Below, piece by piece: positions 51,601 through 53,875 of a stretch of 64,000 bases of DNA; positions within the stretch are counted from its first letter, which is position 1; each line of letters begins with the position of its first letter. The stretch comes from Ostrinia nubilalis. Lineage: Eukaryota; Arthropoda; Insecta; Lepidoptera; Crambidae. Under the pieces are notes generated by a model. It saw only the letters and a list, made by a program, of their open reading frames with translations, did not search any database and was not told where the DNA came from. Location: positions 5,647,001 to 5,711,000 of the forward strand of contig NC_087111.1 of NCBI RefSeq assembly GCF_963855985.1, read 5' to 3'. The translations under genes and the position numbers were made by a program.

Positions 51601-53447
51601 ACTTTAACTTAGATTACAAACGTCAAAAGTCTGTCAAACTCCATACAATAACACCGATTATGGTTATAGTTACGGTTAGCAAGGTGGTCCAAGTGGTGCA
51701 ACTCAGCCTTAGTACCTATACCTACCTAACCTAGTTCTAAGTAGGTAGCTATAATGTTCTGTGCGATTGGTTTTTCAATGGCAACAACTTTTTTTCCTCA
51801 ACGTGATCGACTGACTCTGAACCATAAGTCTGGAGGGAGGCACGTGGAAAGAGTGGGTGTAGTAGTGGGCGACTTTTTCCCGCCAATCTATTGTCTATTA
51901 CAGACAACAGTACATCAGACTAGATACATTTTTGTTGCAAAATAGCTCCTATTAAAACTACATAAGAACTCAGTGTTTAACTTGATGGTCGTCTGTACAA
52001 GAAGTGCCACAAAAAATATTGTAATTCACAGCACGAAACCGAGCCGTGTATTTTATTAAAACAGACTAGGTAGGTATTGATTAAGAGATAGGCTATCGGC
52101 AAAGGTGACTTGGCATTTTTAACAACAAAGACGCAGTTTTGTTACTGCTTGTTTCTAGTAGGGAGAACCCTAGAACTAAAATCTAAATAGGTATCTATTC
52201 CGTACTTGGCCCTTAATCCAGGGCGCTTACACACGTCCCAAATATAGCTTGCCCTACCACTACTTCGGGACAACAAATGGGCTAGTGCTGAGAAGAAGTG
52301 GCGAAAGAAACTCGGTCACCTTTGTCAGTCTGTAAACTCTTGCTAACTTGTCTCATCCTGACATTATTGGCTTAAATTTTTATCGAATCAACATTCGCAA
52401 ACATTTGCCGAAACGGATGTGTTCCGCGTGTATTGAGAAAGCGGAGAAAAAAGTGAAAGCGTGCGAGAGGGACGCAAGATCCAACGATAAGGACAGACTC
52501 TGTGACGTCACAGATAAAGTCTGTCAACATTGCCCAAATTGATTTTATAATAACTACAAATCCGATAAAGCTTGAATAAATTGATTCAATGGAAATAAAC
52601 TAGGCAATGAACAATGTTATGAATTTAGACATAGATAATGTTATCAGTCGCTGATAAAAGACTGTTAAAGTCACTTGTTATCTATGAAAGTATACAATGA
52701 AATTACAAGATTGATAAATAAATGTGATTGCGTTTTTGTACTAAAGTTAAAGAACCACCTACCCATTTAAAGATTTATTCAAGCCATAAATAAATTTAAA
52801 TGTAAAATTATACCACTTGAGGGGAGTTACCTTAGTAATGTTTGACACAATATGATGGCTATATTATCTAGCACCAAAGTTGACTCACCACAACACAATA
52901 CAACACAAGGGAGAAAGCAACACAGATTAGCGACAATAGCAATATTTATCTTGGACTAATCTGACTAAGTCGTCTAGGAAGAAACTAGTCGTGAGACAAT
53001 TTCATTATCCTGATTTGAGACTACATAAAGAAAAGAAGAAAATTTTAAGTAACGTAAATGCAATGCTTTTGACGTTTGTAAATGACGTAAGGTGCTAACA
53101 CAGACGAATATTTTACTGCGATTTAGACCATTCGTACTGCCGAATAGGAAATGAAATACGTATTACGTTCAACAGCAATCGGAACAATGGTAGGTAGTAG
53201 GAAAATCAAGTAGAAACACTTATTGAATCACCCCATACTCATCAACAAAGGACAAGTATTTAAAACGCTCAAAAAGTATTTAAACATCGATTTTCAGCCT
53301 CTCAAACACATATTAGAACCTTAGAACAATGCTAGACAACGTAATTGGCTAGGGAAACTAATCTAAACTGTTTGTTATGGATATCAAATAAAGAAAATTG
53401 TTTTGACATACCTTTGGTTTATAGAACCACTTTCGCAGCGACTCCAT
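3528..53447 (-). CDS. Lst2: Lst2, FYVE-domain endosomal protein (14 coding exons, whole gene span)
   Basis: Homologue of the Lst2/ZFYVE28 family, PI3P-binding FYVE proteins that act on endosomes and restrain EGF-receptor signalling (family knowledge). Joining 53412-53447, 35812-35952, 14351-14488, 13798-13988, 13072-13219, 12388-12493, 11857-12012, 11261-11360, 8692-10272, 8211-8315, 7605-7825, 6713-6881, 5581-5723 and 3528-3649 gives 3357 nt, one open frame of 1118 residues plus TGA. Every junction is GT/AG and every phase fits. Residues 1-340 form the conserved N-terminal region. Residues 340-900 are mostly disordered. The FYVE finger lies near 1050-1115 with WVPD, RRHHCR and RVC motifs and eight zinc-ligand cysteines. 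At 1118 residues it is somewhat longer than family members I recall (about 900-1000). Introns 1 and 2 are very large and full of mobile elements. UTRs were not located. Confidence 0.94.
3650..3850 (-). mobile_element. LINE/SINE-like 3' tail abutting the last Lst2 acceptor
   Basis: Read on the minus strand, an AT-rich tail with AATAAA is followed by tandem TTCTA repeats that end at the splice acceptor of exon 14. On the plus strand the tail appears as TAGAA repeats followed by TTTATTGACACAAAACAG. This arrangement (A-rich tail, poly(A) signal, short terminal tandem) is typical of non-LTR or SINE 3' ends. The 5' limit is uncertain and no target duplication was seen. Confidence 0.5.
3979..4062 (+). 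mobile_element. RTE retrotransposon fragment
   Basis: Diverged copy of the region of the RTE ORF seen at 17570-17660 (GTGGCAGTGGGC, GGTTCTCGAGTGGCAACCAC, GGCTGGAAGACG). Confidence 0.7.
4198..4459. mobile_element. MITE with long terminal inverted repeats
   Basis: The inner arms ATGTATGACGGATTGTACAG and CTGTACAATCCGTCATACAT are perfectly complementary. The outer arms (AAACGTCTTCGCTAGCGACT and TCACTAGTGACGACGTTTTA) pair imperfectly. It lies in Lst2 intron 13. Confidence 0.8.
4519..4726. mobile_element. MITE, AGTCTGGTC termini
   Basis: Inverted repeats of roughly 95 bases. The arms run from AGTCTGGTCTGCGAGCACGT to the complementary GTGCTCACGGACCAGACT and include ATTTTGTCCAATGACCCCAA. The internal loop is small. 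The mirrored short frames that both read [14 protein letters not shown] result from the symmetry and are not genes. Confidence 0.8.
4950..5022 (+). mobile_element. RTE 3' end fragment
   Basis: Contains GACCGACGATCTTG, AAACCCTTGGAATTAA and TTTGTCCAGCAGTGG, which align with the last codons of the RTE ORF at 17690-17800. Confidence 0.65.
5035..5550 (+). repeat. Dispersed repeat, copy 1 (in Lst2 intron 13)
   Basis: About 515 bases nearly identical to 54937-55861 except for an insertion in the second copy. It ends with CGGAGATGAACAGGCCTG about 30 bases from exon 13. A diverged third copy of the end lies at 6155-6275. Confidence 0.85.
5581..5723 (-). CDS. Lst2: Lst2 coding exon 13 (FYVE, first half)
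   Basis: 143 nt. It carries the FYVE signature WVPD, the first zinc pair C-M-R-C, then [14 protein letters not shown] with the basic R-R-H-H-C-R PI3P-binding motif. The acceptor is TTCGCAG and the donor GTGAGT. Confidence 0.96.
5767..5970. mobile_element. MITE with long inverted repeats (Lst2 intron 12)
   Basis: The left arm AAATGAGTAGGACATCTTCA pairs with the right arm ending TGAAGATAACCTACTCATTT, and GAAACGCACCGGGCGCGGTT pairs with AACCGCGCTCGGTGCGTTTC. The inner ACACACTGACAAAATT/AATTTTGTCAGTGTGT is also complementary. Confidence 0.85.
5983..6085 (-). mobile_element. RTE 3' end fragment
   Basis: The plus strand reads CAGCCAAATGACGTCCACAG, then GACAAAGGCCTCCCCCAAGG, the reverse complement of the RTE 3' coding end. 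Confidence 0.75.
6155..6275 (+). repeat. Diverged third copy of the 5035-5550 repeat end
   Basis: AAGAATACGCGT, TGTTTTGTTTTCGATG and GGGGAGATGAACAGGCCTG line up with 5430-5550. Confidence 0.65.
6549..6687 (-). other. Duplicate of Lst2 exon 12, candidate alternative exon
   Basis: This segment repeats exon 12 with an offset of 164 bases. The first 110 bases or so on the plus strand appear identical, then the copies diverge. It has its own AG (CTCCAG/GAGCAAG) and its own donor (TGCAG/GTACTGAG). Used instead of exon 12 it is 139 nt, exactly 30 nt shorter, with the same start and end phases, and would encode [12 protein letters not shown] and then the shared tail. Used together with exon 12 it would shift the frame. 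Its polypyrimidine tract is weak, so it may be silent. Confidence 0.6.
6713..6881 (-). CDS. Lst2: Lst2 coding exon 12
   Basis: 169 nt encoding [40 protein letters not shown] and [14 protein letters not shown]. Very GC-rich compared with the surrounding introns. The acceptor is TTCCACAG and the donor TGCAG/GTACTAG. It is followed 164 bases downstream by a partial copy that could act as an alternative exon (6549-6687). Confidence 0.9.
7386..7482 (-). repeat. Diverged copy of the exon 11 3' end and donor region
   Basis: On the plus strand, TAAAGCCCTTAGTAAGCTCT, CTATTGTCACGT and TTCTGTATGACTTGTTCCTT parallel the real exon 11 junction at 7558-7630 (TTCTGTATGACCTGTTCCTC). The GT donor is lost in the copy. 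Confidence 0.7.
7605..7825 (-). CDS. Lst2: Lst2 coding exon 11
   Basis: 221 nt encoding [33 protein letters not shown] and a proline-rich PDPPEPPPP segment. The family has a similar hydrophobic helix upstream of the FYVE finger. The acceptor is TTTCAG and the donor AATG/GTAAGT. A diverged copy of the exon end lies in the next intron (7386-7482). Confidence 0.92.
8015..8150 (-). mobile_element. RTE 3' end fragment (Lst2 intron 9-10 region)
   Basis: The plus strand contains CCACTGCTGAACATCGGCCT, GGTTGCGGCCTACATCCAGC and GGACGGACGTCCCACC, the reverse complement of the RTE tail. Confidence 0.75.
8211..8315 (-). CDS. Lst2: Lst2 coding exon 10
   Basis: 105 nt encoding [20 protein letters not shown], then [15 protein letters not shown]. 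Pattern C-D-x-S-E-C followed by an alanine/glutamine-rich helix. The acceptor is TTCCAG and the donor CAA/GTAAGA; phases fit exons 9 and 11. Confidence 0.9.
8692..10272 (-). CDS. Lst2: Lst2 coding exon 9 (large disordered region)
   Basis: 1581 nt, about 527 residues. Near its start is a proline-rich stretch with [15 protein letters not shown], a possible SH3-ligand type segment. The rest is rich in S, D, E, N and T with no recognised domain. The end is basic ([16 protein letters not shown]), which could be a nuclear-localisation or acidic-lipid-binding patch; this is inference. It starts with one base of a split codon after TTCCAG and ends AAAG/GTGAGT. Long open frames on the opposite strand here are shadows. 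Confidence 0.92.
10709..11241 (+). repeat. Dispersed repeat with three GACTTGGCGGGGGCACT units
   Basis: Three direct copies of a block resembling TTTTGCTCGACTTGG then GGGGGCACTACCGTGCCCC occur near 10709-10770, 10822-10880 and 11177-11241. Between them are a GTCAGTCAGTCAGTGAGTGA stretch and TTTGACCCGTTATAATTCTT. It looks like an old mobile-element interior; the class is not determined. Confidence 0.55.
11261..11360 (-). CDS. Lst2: Lst2 coding exon 8
   Basis: 100 nt encoding [20 protein letters not shown] and [13 protein letters not shown]. The phases fit both neighbouring exons (2 + 96 + 2 nt). The acceptor is TTACAG and the donor AAG/GTAAGT. A lepidopteran-type repeat begins 20 bases downstream. 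Confidence 0.9.
11857..12012 (-). CDS. Lst2: Lst2 coding exon 7
   Basis: 156 nt encoding [20 protein letters not shown] and [12 protein letters not shown]. The core MSDMFRPF is nearly identical to the MSELFRPF found across the family. The acceptor is TTTCAG and the donor GTAAGT. Confidence 0.94.
12131..12168 (-). mobile_element. Fragment of the GCCCGTATTCACAAAC MITE
   Basis: GTATTCACAAATGTTGCTTG followed by CTTAAGTGAAGC matches one end of the family; the rest is missing. Confidence 0.6.
12388..12493 (-). CDS. Lst2: Lst2 coding exon 6
   Basis: 106 nt encoding [20 protein letters not shown] and [10 protein letters not shown], conserved family blocks. It starts in phase 0 after TTCCAG and ends with one base of a split codon before GTACGA. 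Confidence 0.94.
12845..12980. mobile_element. Hairpin MITE
   Basis: CCTAAGGCAAGGGCACGGGA on the left pairs with CCCGTGCCTTAGG on the right. The interior shares TCACGTCATAATGTCAATGT with the element at 1540-1945. Confidence 0.7.
13072..13219 (-). CDS. Lst2: Lst2 coding exon 5
   Basis: 148 nt. It completes the split codon and encodes [19 protein letters not shown], then [11 protein letters not shown], ending in phase 0 after LLTQEQ. The blocks match the family N-terminal domain. The donor is CAG/GTATGA. Confidence 0.94.
13478..13692 (-). repeat. Tandem copies of the exon 4 3' end in Lst2 intron 4
   Basis: Three diverged copies of the exon end (plus strand TCGAATATCCTCAAGCT, then CGTGCAGCATGTC) lie at 13478-13520, 13566-13619 and 13666-13692, with the true exon end at 13798. 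The spacers also repeat (GGTTGCAGTGATGGGAAC). The period is roughly 95 bases. The first copy keeps a GT donor, while the second has G runs in its place. Confidence 0.8.
13798..13988 (-). CDS. Lst2: Lst2 coding exon 4
   Basis: 191 nt, starting in phase 0 with [12 protein letters not shown] and [13 protein letters not shown] and ending in the split codon AG/A after IFD. Both blocks are conserved in the family. The donor is CAG/GTGAGC. The last 40 bases or so of the exon recur several times in the next intron (13478-13692). Confidence 0.94.
14203..14330 (+). mobile_element. RTE 3' end fragment (Lst2 intron 3 side)
   Basis: ACCGACGAACTCATAAAGGC, GGCGCTGGATGCAGGCCGCT and CAGCAGTGGACGTCCTGTAG, ending GATGATGA, match the RTE tail. 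Confidence 0.85.
14351..14488 (-). CDS. Lst2: Lst2 coding exon 3
   Basis: 46 codons, phase 0 at both ends. It contains [20 protein letters not shown], one of the best conserved blocks of the family N-terminal domain. The acceptor is TTCCAG and the donor GTAATT. Confidence 0.95.
14490..15260. other. Intron 2, no gene recognised
   Basis: The segment 14545-14700 (TCCCACCACTGCAATTCCTG, GGATCTACAGCTTGACCGCC) recurs at 42705-42800 and partly at 17930-17985, so it is a dispersed repeat of unknown class. The remainder is AT-rich and featureless. Confidence 0.5.
15330..15560 (+). mobile_element. Lepidopteran LINE/SINE-type 3' fragment
   Basis: AACTATCCTGTTTTTCCCTG, a CGGTCCAGTGGTTTAGA block and the terminal TTCATAATATTAGTATGGAT are typical of a very common lepidopteran retroelement tail. 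A related fragment lies at 56675-56820. Confidence 0.6.
16519..16667 (-). mobile_element. MITE, GCCCGTATTCACAAAC family
   Basis: Complete copy with perfect terminal inverted repeats (CGCCCGTATTCACAAAC and GTTTGTGAATACGGGCG). It is in the opposite orientation to the copies at 1 and 23.1 kb. Confidence 0.85.
16931..17803 (+). mobile_element. 5'-truncated RTE-clade non-LTR retrotransposon with target duplication
   Basis: The insertion carries the C-terminal part of an RTE reverse transcriptase and is open to its stop at 17797-17799. It has the catalytic motif RFADDIV (F-A-D-D) and then the typical C-terminal stretch: [39 protein letters not shown] and QQWTSFG. The 11-bp direct repeat AAATTCGTCAT flanks it at 16920-16930 and 17804-17814. 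Endonuclease and the N-terminal RT are missing, so it cannot be autonomous. The intact frame of nearly 290 codons suggests a recent insertion. It is the best local reference for the many short tails elsewhere in the window. Confidence 0.92.
17815..19055. other. Intron 2, no gene recognised
   Basis: AT-rich sequence. 17930-17985 holds a short dispersed repeat (ACCGCCAATAGATAAAACCC). No coding exon or complete element was seen. Confidence 0.45.
19060..19137. repeat. Perfect 37-bp inverted repeat with 4-nt loop
   Basis: TGACGGAATAGATTGCCACC and the rest of the arm (19060-19096) is exactly complementary to 19101-19137; the loop is ATGG. No mismatch was seen. It may be a tiny MITE or a structured RNA. 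Confidence 0.9.
19167..19290 (-). mobile_element. SINE-like repeat fragment
   Basis: Plus strand TTGCGCTGCTTCTTCTCAGC, ATTGTCCCGAAGCAGTG and the following AATACTGG. The same block occurs at 20148-20235 and, in the other orientation, at 30640-30755 and 52190-52305. Confidence 0.6.
20148..20235 (-). mobile_element. SINE-like repeat fragment
   Basis: TATTGTCCCGAAGTAGTGGT and CTAATACTGGGGCATTTAAA match the 19.2 kb copy. Confidence 0.55.
20482..20950. mobile_element. Inverted-repeat element
   Basis: AGGGTGCGTCCTCACT on the left is complementary to AGTGAGGATGCACCCT on the right with one mismatch. The interior is AT-rich and includes ACTT repeats at 20875-20900. Confidence 0.5.
21572..22000. mobile_element. 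GC-rich Harbinger-like MITE with TTA target duplication
   Basis: Terminal inverted repeats of at least 50 bases begin GGCCTCAGCCTCGAACTTAG and end with the complement. The arms hold GGC/GCC runs. TTA flanks both sides (21569-21571 and 22001-22003), the 3-bp duplication typical of PIF/Harbinger. The centre has an open stretch starting [18 protein letters not shown], maybe a remnant of the parental element. GC content contrasts sharply with the surroundings. Confidence 0.75.
22027..22273. mobile_element. MITE with GGGTTGCCA termini and TA duplication
   Basis: It starts GGGTTGCCATAAAGCCGGAC and ends GGCCTGGCAACCC, with TA on both sides. The interior repeats the motif TTGTCCGGCC several times. 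Confidence 0.7.
22938..23070. mobile_element. MITE, TACAGTCAGCGTCAAATAG family, copy 1
   Basis: Termini ACAGTCAGCGTCAAATAGTT and GAACTATTTGACTGTAC are inverted repeats; the interior is CAACTTTTTGG. Related copies lie at 24958, 27353 and, truncated, 30105. Confidence 0.8.
23120..23383 (+). mobile_element. Tandem pair of GCCCGTATTCACAAAC MITEs
   Basis: The first unit (23120-23238) lacks its right terminal repeat and is followed directly by a complete second unit (23239-23383). Both share ATTACTATGAGGTCTCACA and AACCAATCA blocks. Confidence 0.85.
23633..23751. mobile_element. MITE, GGCTGAGTTGCACCATC family, copy 1
   Basis: Inverted termini GGCTGAGTTGCACCATC and GATGCAACCCAGCC. The interior CTTTAACCGTAACAATAACG is shared with copies at 30537, 41936 and 51580. 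Confidence 0.85.
23755..24957. other. Intron 2, no gene recognised
   Basis: AT-rich, with an ATTT microsatellite at 24165-24193. The stretch 24645-24770 reads [14 protein letters not shown] in one frame, vaguely like a helix-turn-helix of a transposase, but stops follow and I do not claim it. Confidence 0.4.
24958..25089. mobile_element. MITE, TACAGTCAGCGTCAAATAG family, copy 2
   Basis: CAGTCAGCGTCAAATAGTTT at the left and CGAACTATTTGATGCTGACT at the right are complementary. Confidence 0.8.
25090..26640. other. Intron 2, no gene recognised
   Basis: Short frames such as 25774-26127 show no recognisable motif and sit in AT-rich DNA. No repeat class was recognised. Confidence 0.4.
26688..26860. 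repeat. Probable inverted-repeat element
   Basis: CAGGCCTACTCC near 26720 is complementary to GAGTAGGCCTG near 26838. The interior includes TCCCTCTCACGCGAAGCGAG, a common lepidopteran repeat motif. Confidence 0.45.
27353..27450. mobile_element. MITE, TACAGTCAGCGTCAAATAG family, copy 3
   Basis: ACAGTCAGCGTCCAATAGTT and TCACGAACTATTTGAAGCTG form the inverted ends; the interior is shorter than in the other copies. Confidence 0.8.
27780..28459. mobile_element. TA-flanked MITE with CAGGGTGG termini
   Basis: 680 bases with terminal inverted repeats of about 185 bases. The left end CAGGGTGGAAACGATAAGTG pairs with the right end CACTTAACGTTTCCACCCTG. TA lies on both sides. A third, direct copy of the inner part of the arm is at 27985-28120 (AGGTTACAGAATAAACTGGA). 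No transposase. Confidence 0.85.
28505..30000 (+). mobile_element. RTE 3' tail split by a foldback element
   Basis: The left piece 28505-28541 (AAAGGTAGCTGGATTCAGGC, CGCTACCACAACCG) and the right piece 29935-30000 (CAACCGACTATTATGGAAAT, CAACAGTGGACGTTCTATGG, GATGATGAT) are colinear parts of one RTE tail. The element at 28542-29934 lies between them. Confidence 0.8.
28542..29934. mobile_element. Foldback element with arms of about 600 bases
   Basis: The arms 28542-29151 and 29309-29934 are complementary almost throughout, around a loop of about 157 bases. Examples are AGTCCAGTCAAT/ATTGACTGGACT at the ends and GTCCCCGCCCTTAGCCCTTG in the middle. The 6-bp repeat CAACCG flanks it (28536-28541 and 29935-29940). 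The mirrored frames (28727-28915 + and 29548-29736 -) come from the symmetry. No transposase is present. Confidence 0.85.
30105..30144. mobile_element. Truncated TACAGTCAGCGTC MITE end
   Basis: TGAGTGTCATGAACTATTTT and GACGATGACTGTAC match one terminus; the other terminus is absent. Confidence 0.55.
30537..30781. mobile_element. MITE, GGCTGAGTTGCACCATC family, copy 2, with SINE-like insert
   Basis: Ends GGCTCAGTTGCACCATCTTA and GCAACCCAGC. The right half is interrupted by 30640-30755 (TTGCCCTACCACCACTTCGG, CTACTGAGAAGAAGT), the block also present at 52190-52305. Confidence 0.7.
30800..32600. other. Intron 2, no gene recognised
   Basis: AT-rich. The short frames 30942-31190 and 31344-31589 have no recognisable motif. 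Nothing further was seen. Confidence 0.4.
32614..35097. mobile_element. Large foldback element (arms about 1.1 kb)
   Basis: The left arm 32614-33751 and the right arm 34014-35097 are mirror images with a constant coordinate sum near 67763 over most of their length. The left arm has a 54-base extra segment near its outer end. The outer ends contain CATTCGCATTTGGT/ACCAAATGCGAATG. The 262-base loop (33752-34013) itself holds another copy of part of the arm (CCAGTGTTGCCAGGTAATCG). Mirrored frames with identical translations on both strands are artefacts of symmetry. No transposase or RT domain was recognised. Confidence 0.9.
35098..35720 (-). repeat. Degenerate copies of exon 2 and its donor in intron 2
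   Basis: 35585-35683 repeats the exon 2 body (plus strand TTGGTTCACGAGGGTGGAAC, GTCCTTGCGGCC, GAGTCCAACTCCGCCGCG) about 240 bases from the real exon. The donor region recurs at 35341-35385 (TTTTACCTGCGCATGC) and weakly at 35190-35240. The units also share a CAATGGAAAA-type spacer and GGGAGCAGG-like blocks. The sequence 35462-35510 additionally resembles the terminus of the adjoining foldback element. Confidence 0.75.
35812..35952 (-). CDS. Lst2: Lst2 coding exon 2
   Basis: 47 codons, phase 0 at both ends, from [13 protein letters not shown] to NQLRHAQ. The block [13 protein letters not shown] is a hallmark of the family. The acceptor is TTCCAG and the donor is CAG/GTAAAT. Degenerate copies of this exon and of its donor region lie in the intron just downstream (35.1-35.7 kb). 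Confidence 0.95.
35960..38030. other. Intron 1, no gene recognised
   Basis: AT-rich sequence with no long frame, domain or clear inverted repeat. Confidence 0.4.
38037..38404 (-). pseudogene. Unrecognised broken ORF
   Basis: Two minus-strand frames overlap: 38195-38404 (starting [20 protein letters not shown]) and 38037-38252 (containing [16 protein letters not shown] and a [10 protein letters not shown] acidic stretch). They could be one reading frame broken by a shift near 38200-38250. The composition looks protein-like but no family was recognised. It may be a fragment of a retroelement first ORF; this is inference. Confidence 0.3.
39426..40090 (-). pseudogene. Broken ORF of a probable DNA transposon, split by RTE
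   Basis: Upstream part (39952-40055): [20 protein letters not shown] then [13 protein letters not shown] and a TAA. Downstream part (39426-39595): [19 protein letters not shown], then [20 protein letters not shown], stop at 39426-39428. The two parts are in the same frame once the RTE insertion and one copy of its duplicated target are removed; one TAA remains between them. The basic helix followed by an acidic serine-rich linker resembles N-termini of uncharacterised transposon-encoded proteins, but I cannot name the family. Confidence 0.45.
39608..39939 (-). mobile_element. 5'-truncated RTE insertion with 12-bp target duplication
   Basis: The minus strand encodes the RTE C-terminus, including [17 protein letters not shown] and QQWTSYG, and ends in ATGATGATGAT repeats. 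AAATTATTTGTT flanks it at 39596-39607 and 39940-39951. Confidence 0.9.
41295..41480 (-). mobile_element. Old RTE fragment
   Basis: CCACAGCTGAACGTGAGATT, CCAGCCTTTCATCCAGCCG and GTTCTCGAATG fit a strongly decayed RTE tail. Confidence 0.45.
41936..42101. mobile_element. MITE, GGCTGAGTTGCACCATC family, copy 3
   Basis: CTGGGTTGCACCATCTTACA and GGAGTTGCAACCTAGCC form the inverted ends. Confidence 0.8.
42600..42690 (-). mobile_element. RTE 3' end fragment
   Basis: TTTCAGTTAAATGACGTCCA, CTGCTGGACAAAAGTCTCTC is the reverse complement of the RTE end. Confidence 0.75.
42895..43150 (+). mobile_element. RTE 3' end fragment
   Basis: AAGCTGAAGTGGCAATGGGC, GGACAGCAAGGTTCTGGAGT, TCGTTGGGGGAGGCCTGTGT and CAGCAGTGGACGTCCTACGG are colinear with the RTE ORF end but contain frame breaks. 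Confidence 0.85.
43731..45584. mobile_element. TA-flanked 1.85-kb palindrome with RTE tails in its core
   Basis: Arms 43731-44521 and 44799-45584 mirror each other with coordinate sums of 89315-89320. The ends are CAGGGTGTCCC and GGGACACCCTG with TA on both sides. The inner part of each arm is an RTE tail (left on the minus strand, right on the plus strand, each with a GATGATGATG run at the junction). The 277-base loop is also RTE-like. The identical frames 43805-43993 + and 45322-45510 - are symmetry artefacts. Confidence 0.88.
44343..44985. mobile_element. Inverted pair of RTE tails inside the palindrome
   Basis: 44343-44570 (minus) and 44640-44985 (plus) both end in CAGTGGACGTCCTA and ATGATGATG-type repeats and face away from each other. 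CTGACATAGCCCGATGGATC and AAGTGGACCGACGACCTCAT identify the family. Confidence 0.85.
45590..47120. other. Intron 1, no gene recognised
   Basis: AT-rich sequence with no clear gene or element. Confidence 0.4.
47128..47182 (+). mobile_element. RTE 3' end fragment
   Basis: AGGAGGCCTTTGTCCATCAG and GTCATTTGGCTGAAACGAAA match the end of the 17.8 kb copy. Confidence 0.7.
47225..47815 (+). repeat. Tandem diverged duplication
   Basis: 47225-47575 and 47615-47815 share TAGCTAGTTA/TGAGCTAGTTAT, CTACAGCTAGGC, GCTGAGACACACCAG and AATGTTTTATTAATTCT. The first copy carries a MITE at 47402-47528 that is absent from the second. Confidence 0.65.
47402..47528. mobile_element. MITE, GTCTAGACAA family, copy 1
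   Basis: AAGTCTAGACAAGTGGCACT at the left and TGCCACTTGTGTAGG at the right are inverted. The neighbouring duplicate at 47765-47775 (CACACCAGGAAATG) shows the empty site. A second copy lies at 57644-57772. Confidence 0.8.
48565..49715 (-). pseudogene. Broken transposon-like ORF within a GATATACGGA repeat region
   Basis: Minus strand 49030-49320 reads [20 protein letters not shown], then [13 protein letters not shown], then [20 protein letters not shown], with two in-frame stops (near 49138 and 49123). TTTGATATACGGAACGCTAG at 48567, ACTAGCGTTCTTTATACGGA at 49349 and CCGTATATCAAACGCTAGTA at 49686 are related, so the ORF may belong to a mobile element bounded by them. The family is not recognised. 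Confidence 0.35.
49720..50640. other. Intron 1, no gene recognised
   Basis: AT-rich; nothing supported. Confidence 0.4.
50644..50742 (+). mobile_element. RTE 3' end fragment
   Basis: GATGCGTGCAGCGCAGGACC, GAAAACCTTGAGGTAGGCCT and TTGTCCAGCAGTAGACG match the RTE ORF end. Confidence 0.8.
51580..51711. mobile_element. MITE, GGCTGAGTTGCACCATC family, copy 4
   Basis: AAGGCTGGGTTGCACCATCT and GTGGTGCAACTCAGCCTT are inverted ends. Confidence 0.85.
52190..52305 (+). mobile_element. SINE-like repeat fragment
   Basis: CTTGCCCTACCACTACTTCG, GGACAACAAATGGGCTAGTG and CTGAGAAGAAGTGGCG match the block at 30640-30755 and the reverse copies at 19.2 and 20.2 kb. Confidence 0.6.
52306..53405. other. Start of intron 1, no gene recognised
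   Basis: The frame 52348-52542 has a cysteine/lysine-rich sequence ([18 protein letters not shown]) but no recognised family or splice context. The rest is AT-rich. Confidence 0.35.
53412..53447 (-). CDS. Lst2: Lst2 coding exon 1 (start)
   Basis: This exon encodes [12 protein letters not shown], ends in phase 0 and is followed by the donor GTATGT. The motif RKWFYKPK joined to R-D-D-R of exon 2 reproduces the conserved N-terminus of vertebrate ZFYVE28, which supports this start. A second in-frame ATG lies nine codons upstream at 53474, just after an in-frame TGA, so a product with nine extra residues is possible. No TATA box was recognised upstream. Confidence 0.85.
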
Positions 53448-53870
53448 TGGACCAGTTTTGTATAGCAGCCTCATATGAACGACTCACTGCACAACCACAC
53501 ACATTATAAAACTGAGATAGCACCAAAAATCACTACTAAATACGAGTAGAATTTAATTTTTACCACTATTTACGTCAAATAACACAAACGGCAGACATGT
53601 TTCCACGACTCGCGTTCACGTTTTATGAACGAATGAATGATGCGTGCGCTCTCTCAACTCGAATGAATGAAGTTGTGAATGAATGGCTTTGGCTTTTACG
53701 TTCGGATATTCATCAAAATTGAGAAATAAAATTCCTCTACAATAATCTTTTAACTTAAAACGCTCAAAAATAAGTCAACCTTTTAAATTAATAACTTAAA
53801 TAAGTGATTGAAATAATCCATAATTATTAGAATATACTACACCTATTTAACAAGTTGAAGATTTTATCAG
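53448..53870 (-). promoter_or_regulatory. Lst2: Lst2 5' UTR and probable promoter interval
   Basis: The interval lies between the start exon and the first upstream MITE at 53876. It contains repeated GAATGAATG/TTCATTCA motifs (53625-53690) and a short stretch richer in CG, but no clear TATA box or initiator. It is assigned by position only. Confidence 0.35.
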
Positions 53871-53875
53871 TTATA

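Noticed and set aside
53474..53474. Upstream in-frame ATG as the Lst2 start
   Set aside because: It is possible, but the start at 53447 matches the conserved N-terminus better; kept only as an alternative.
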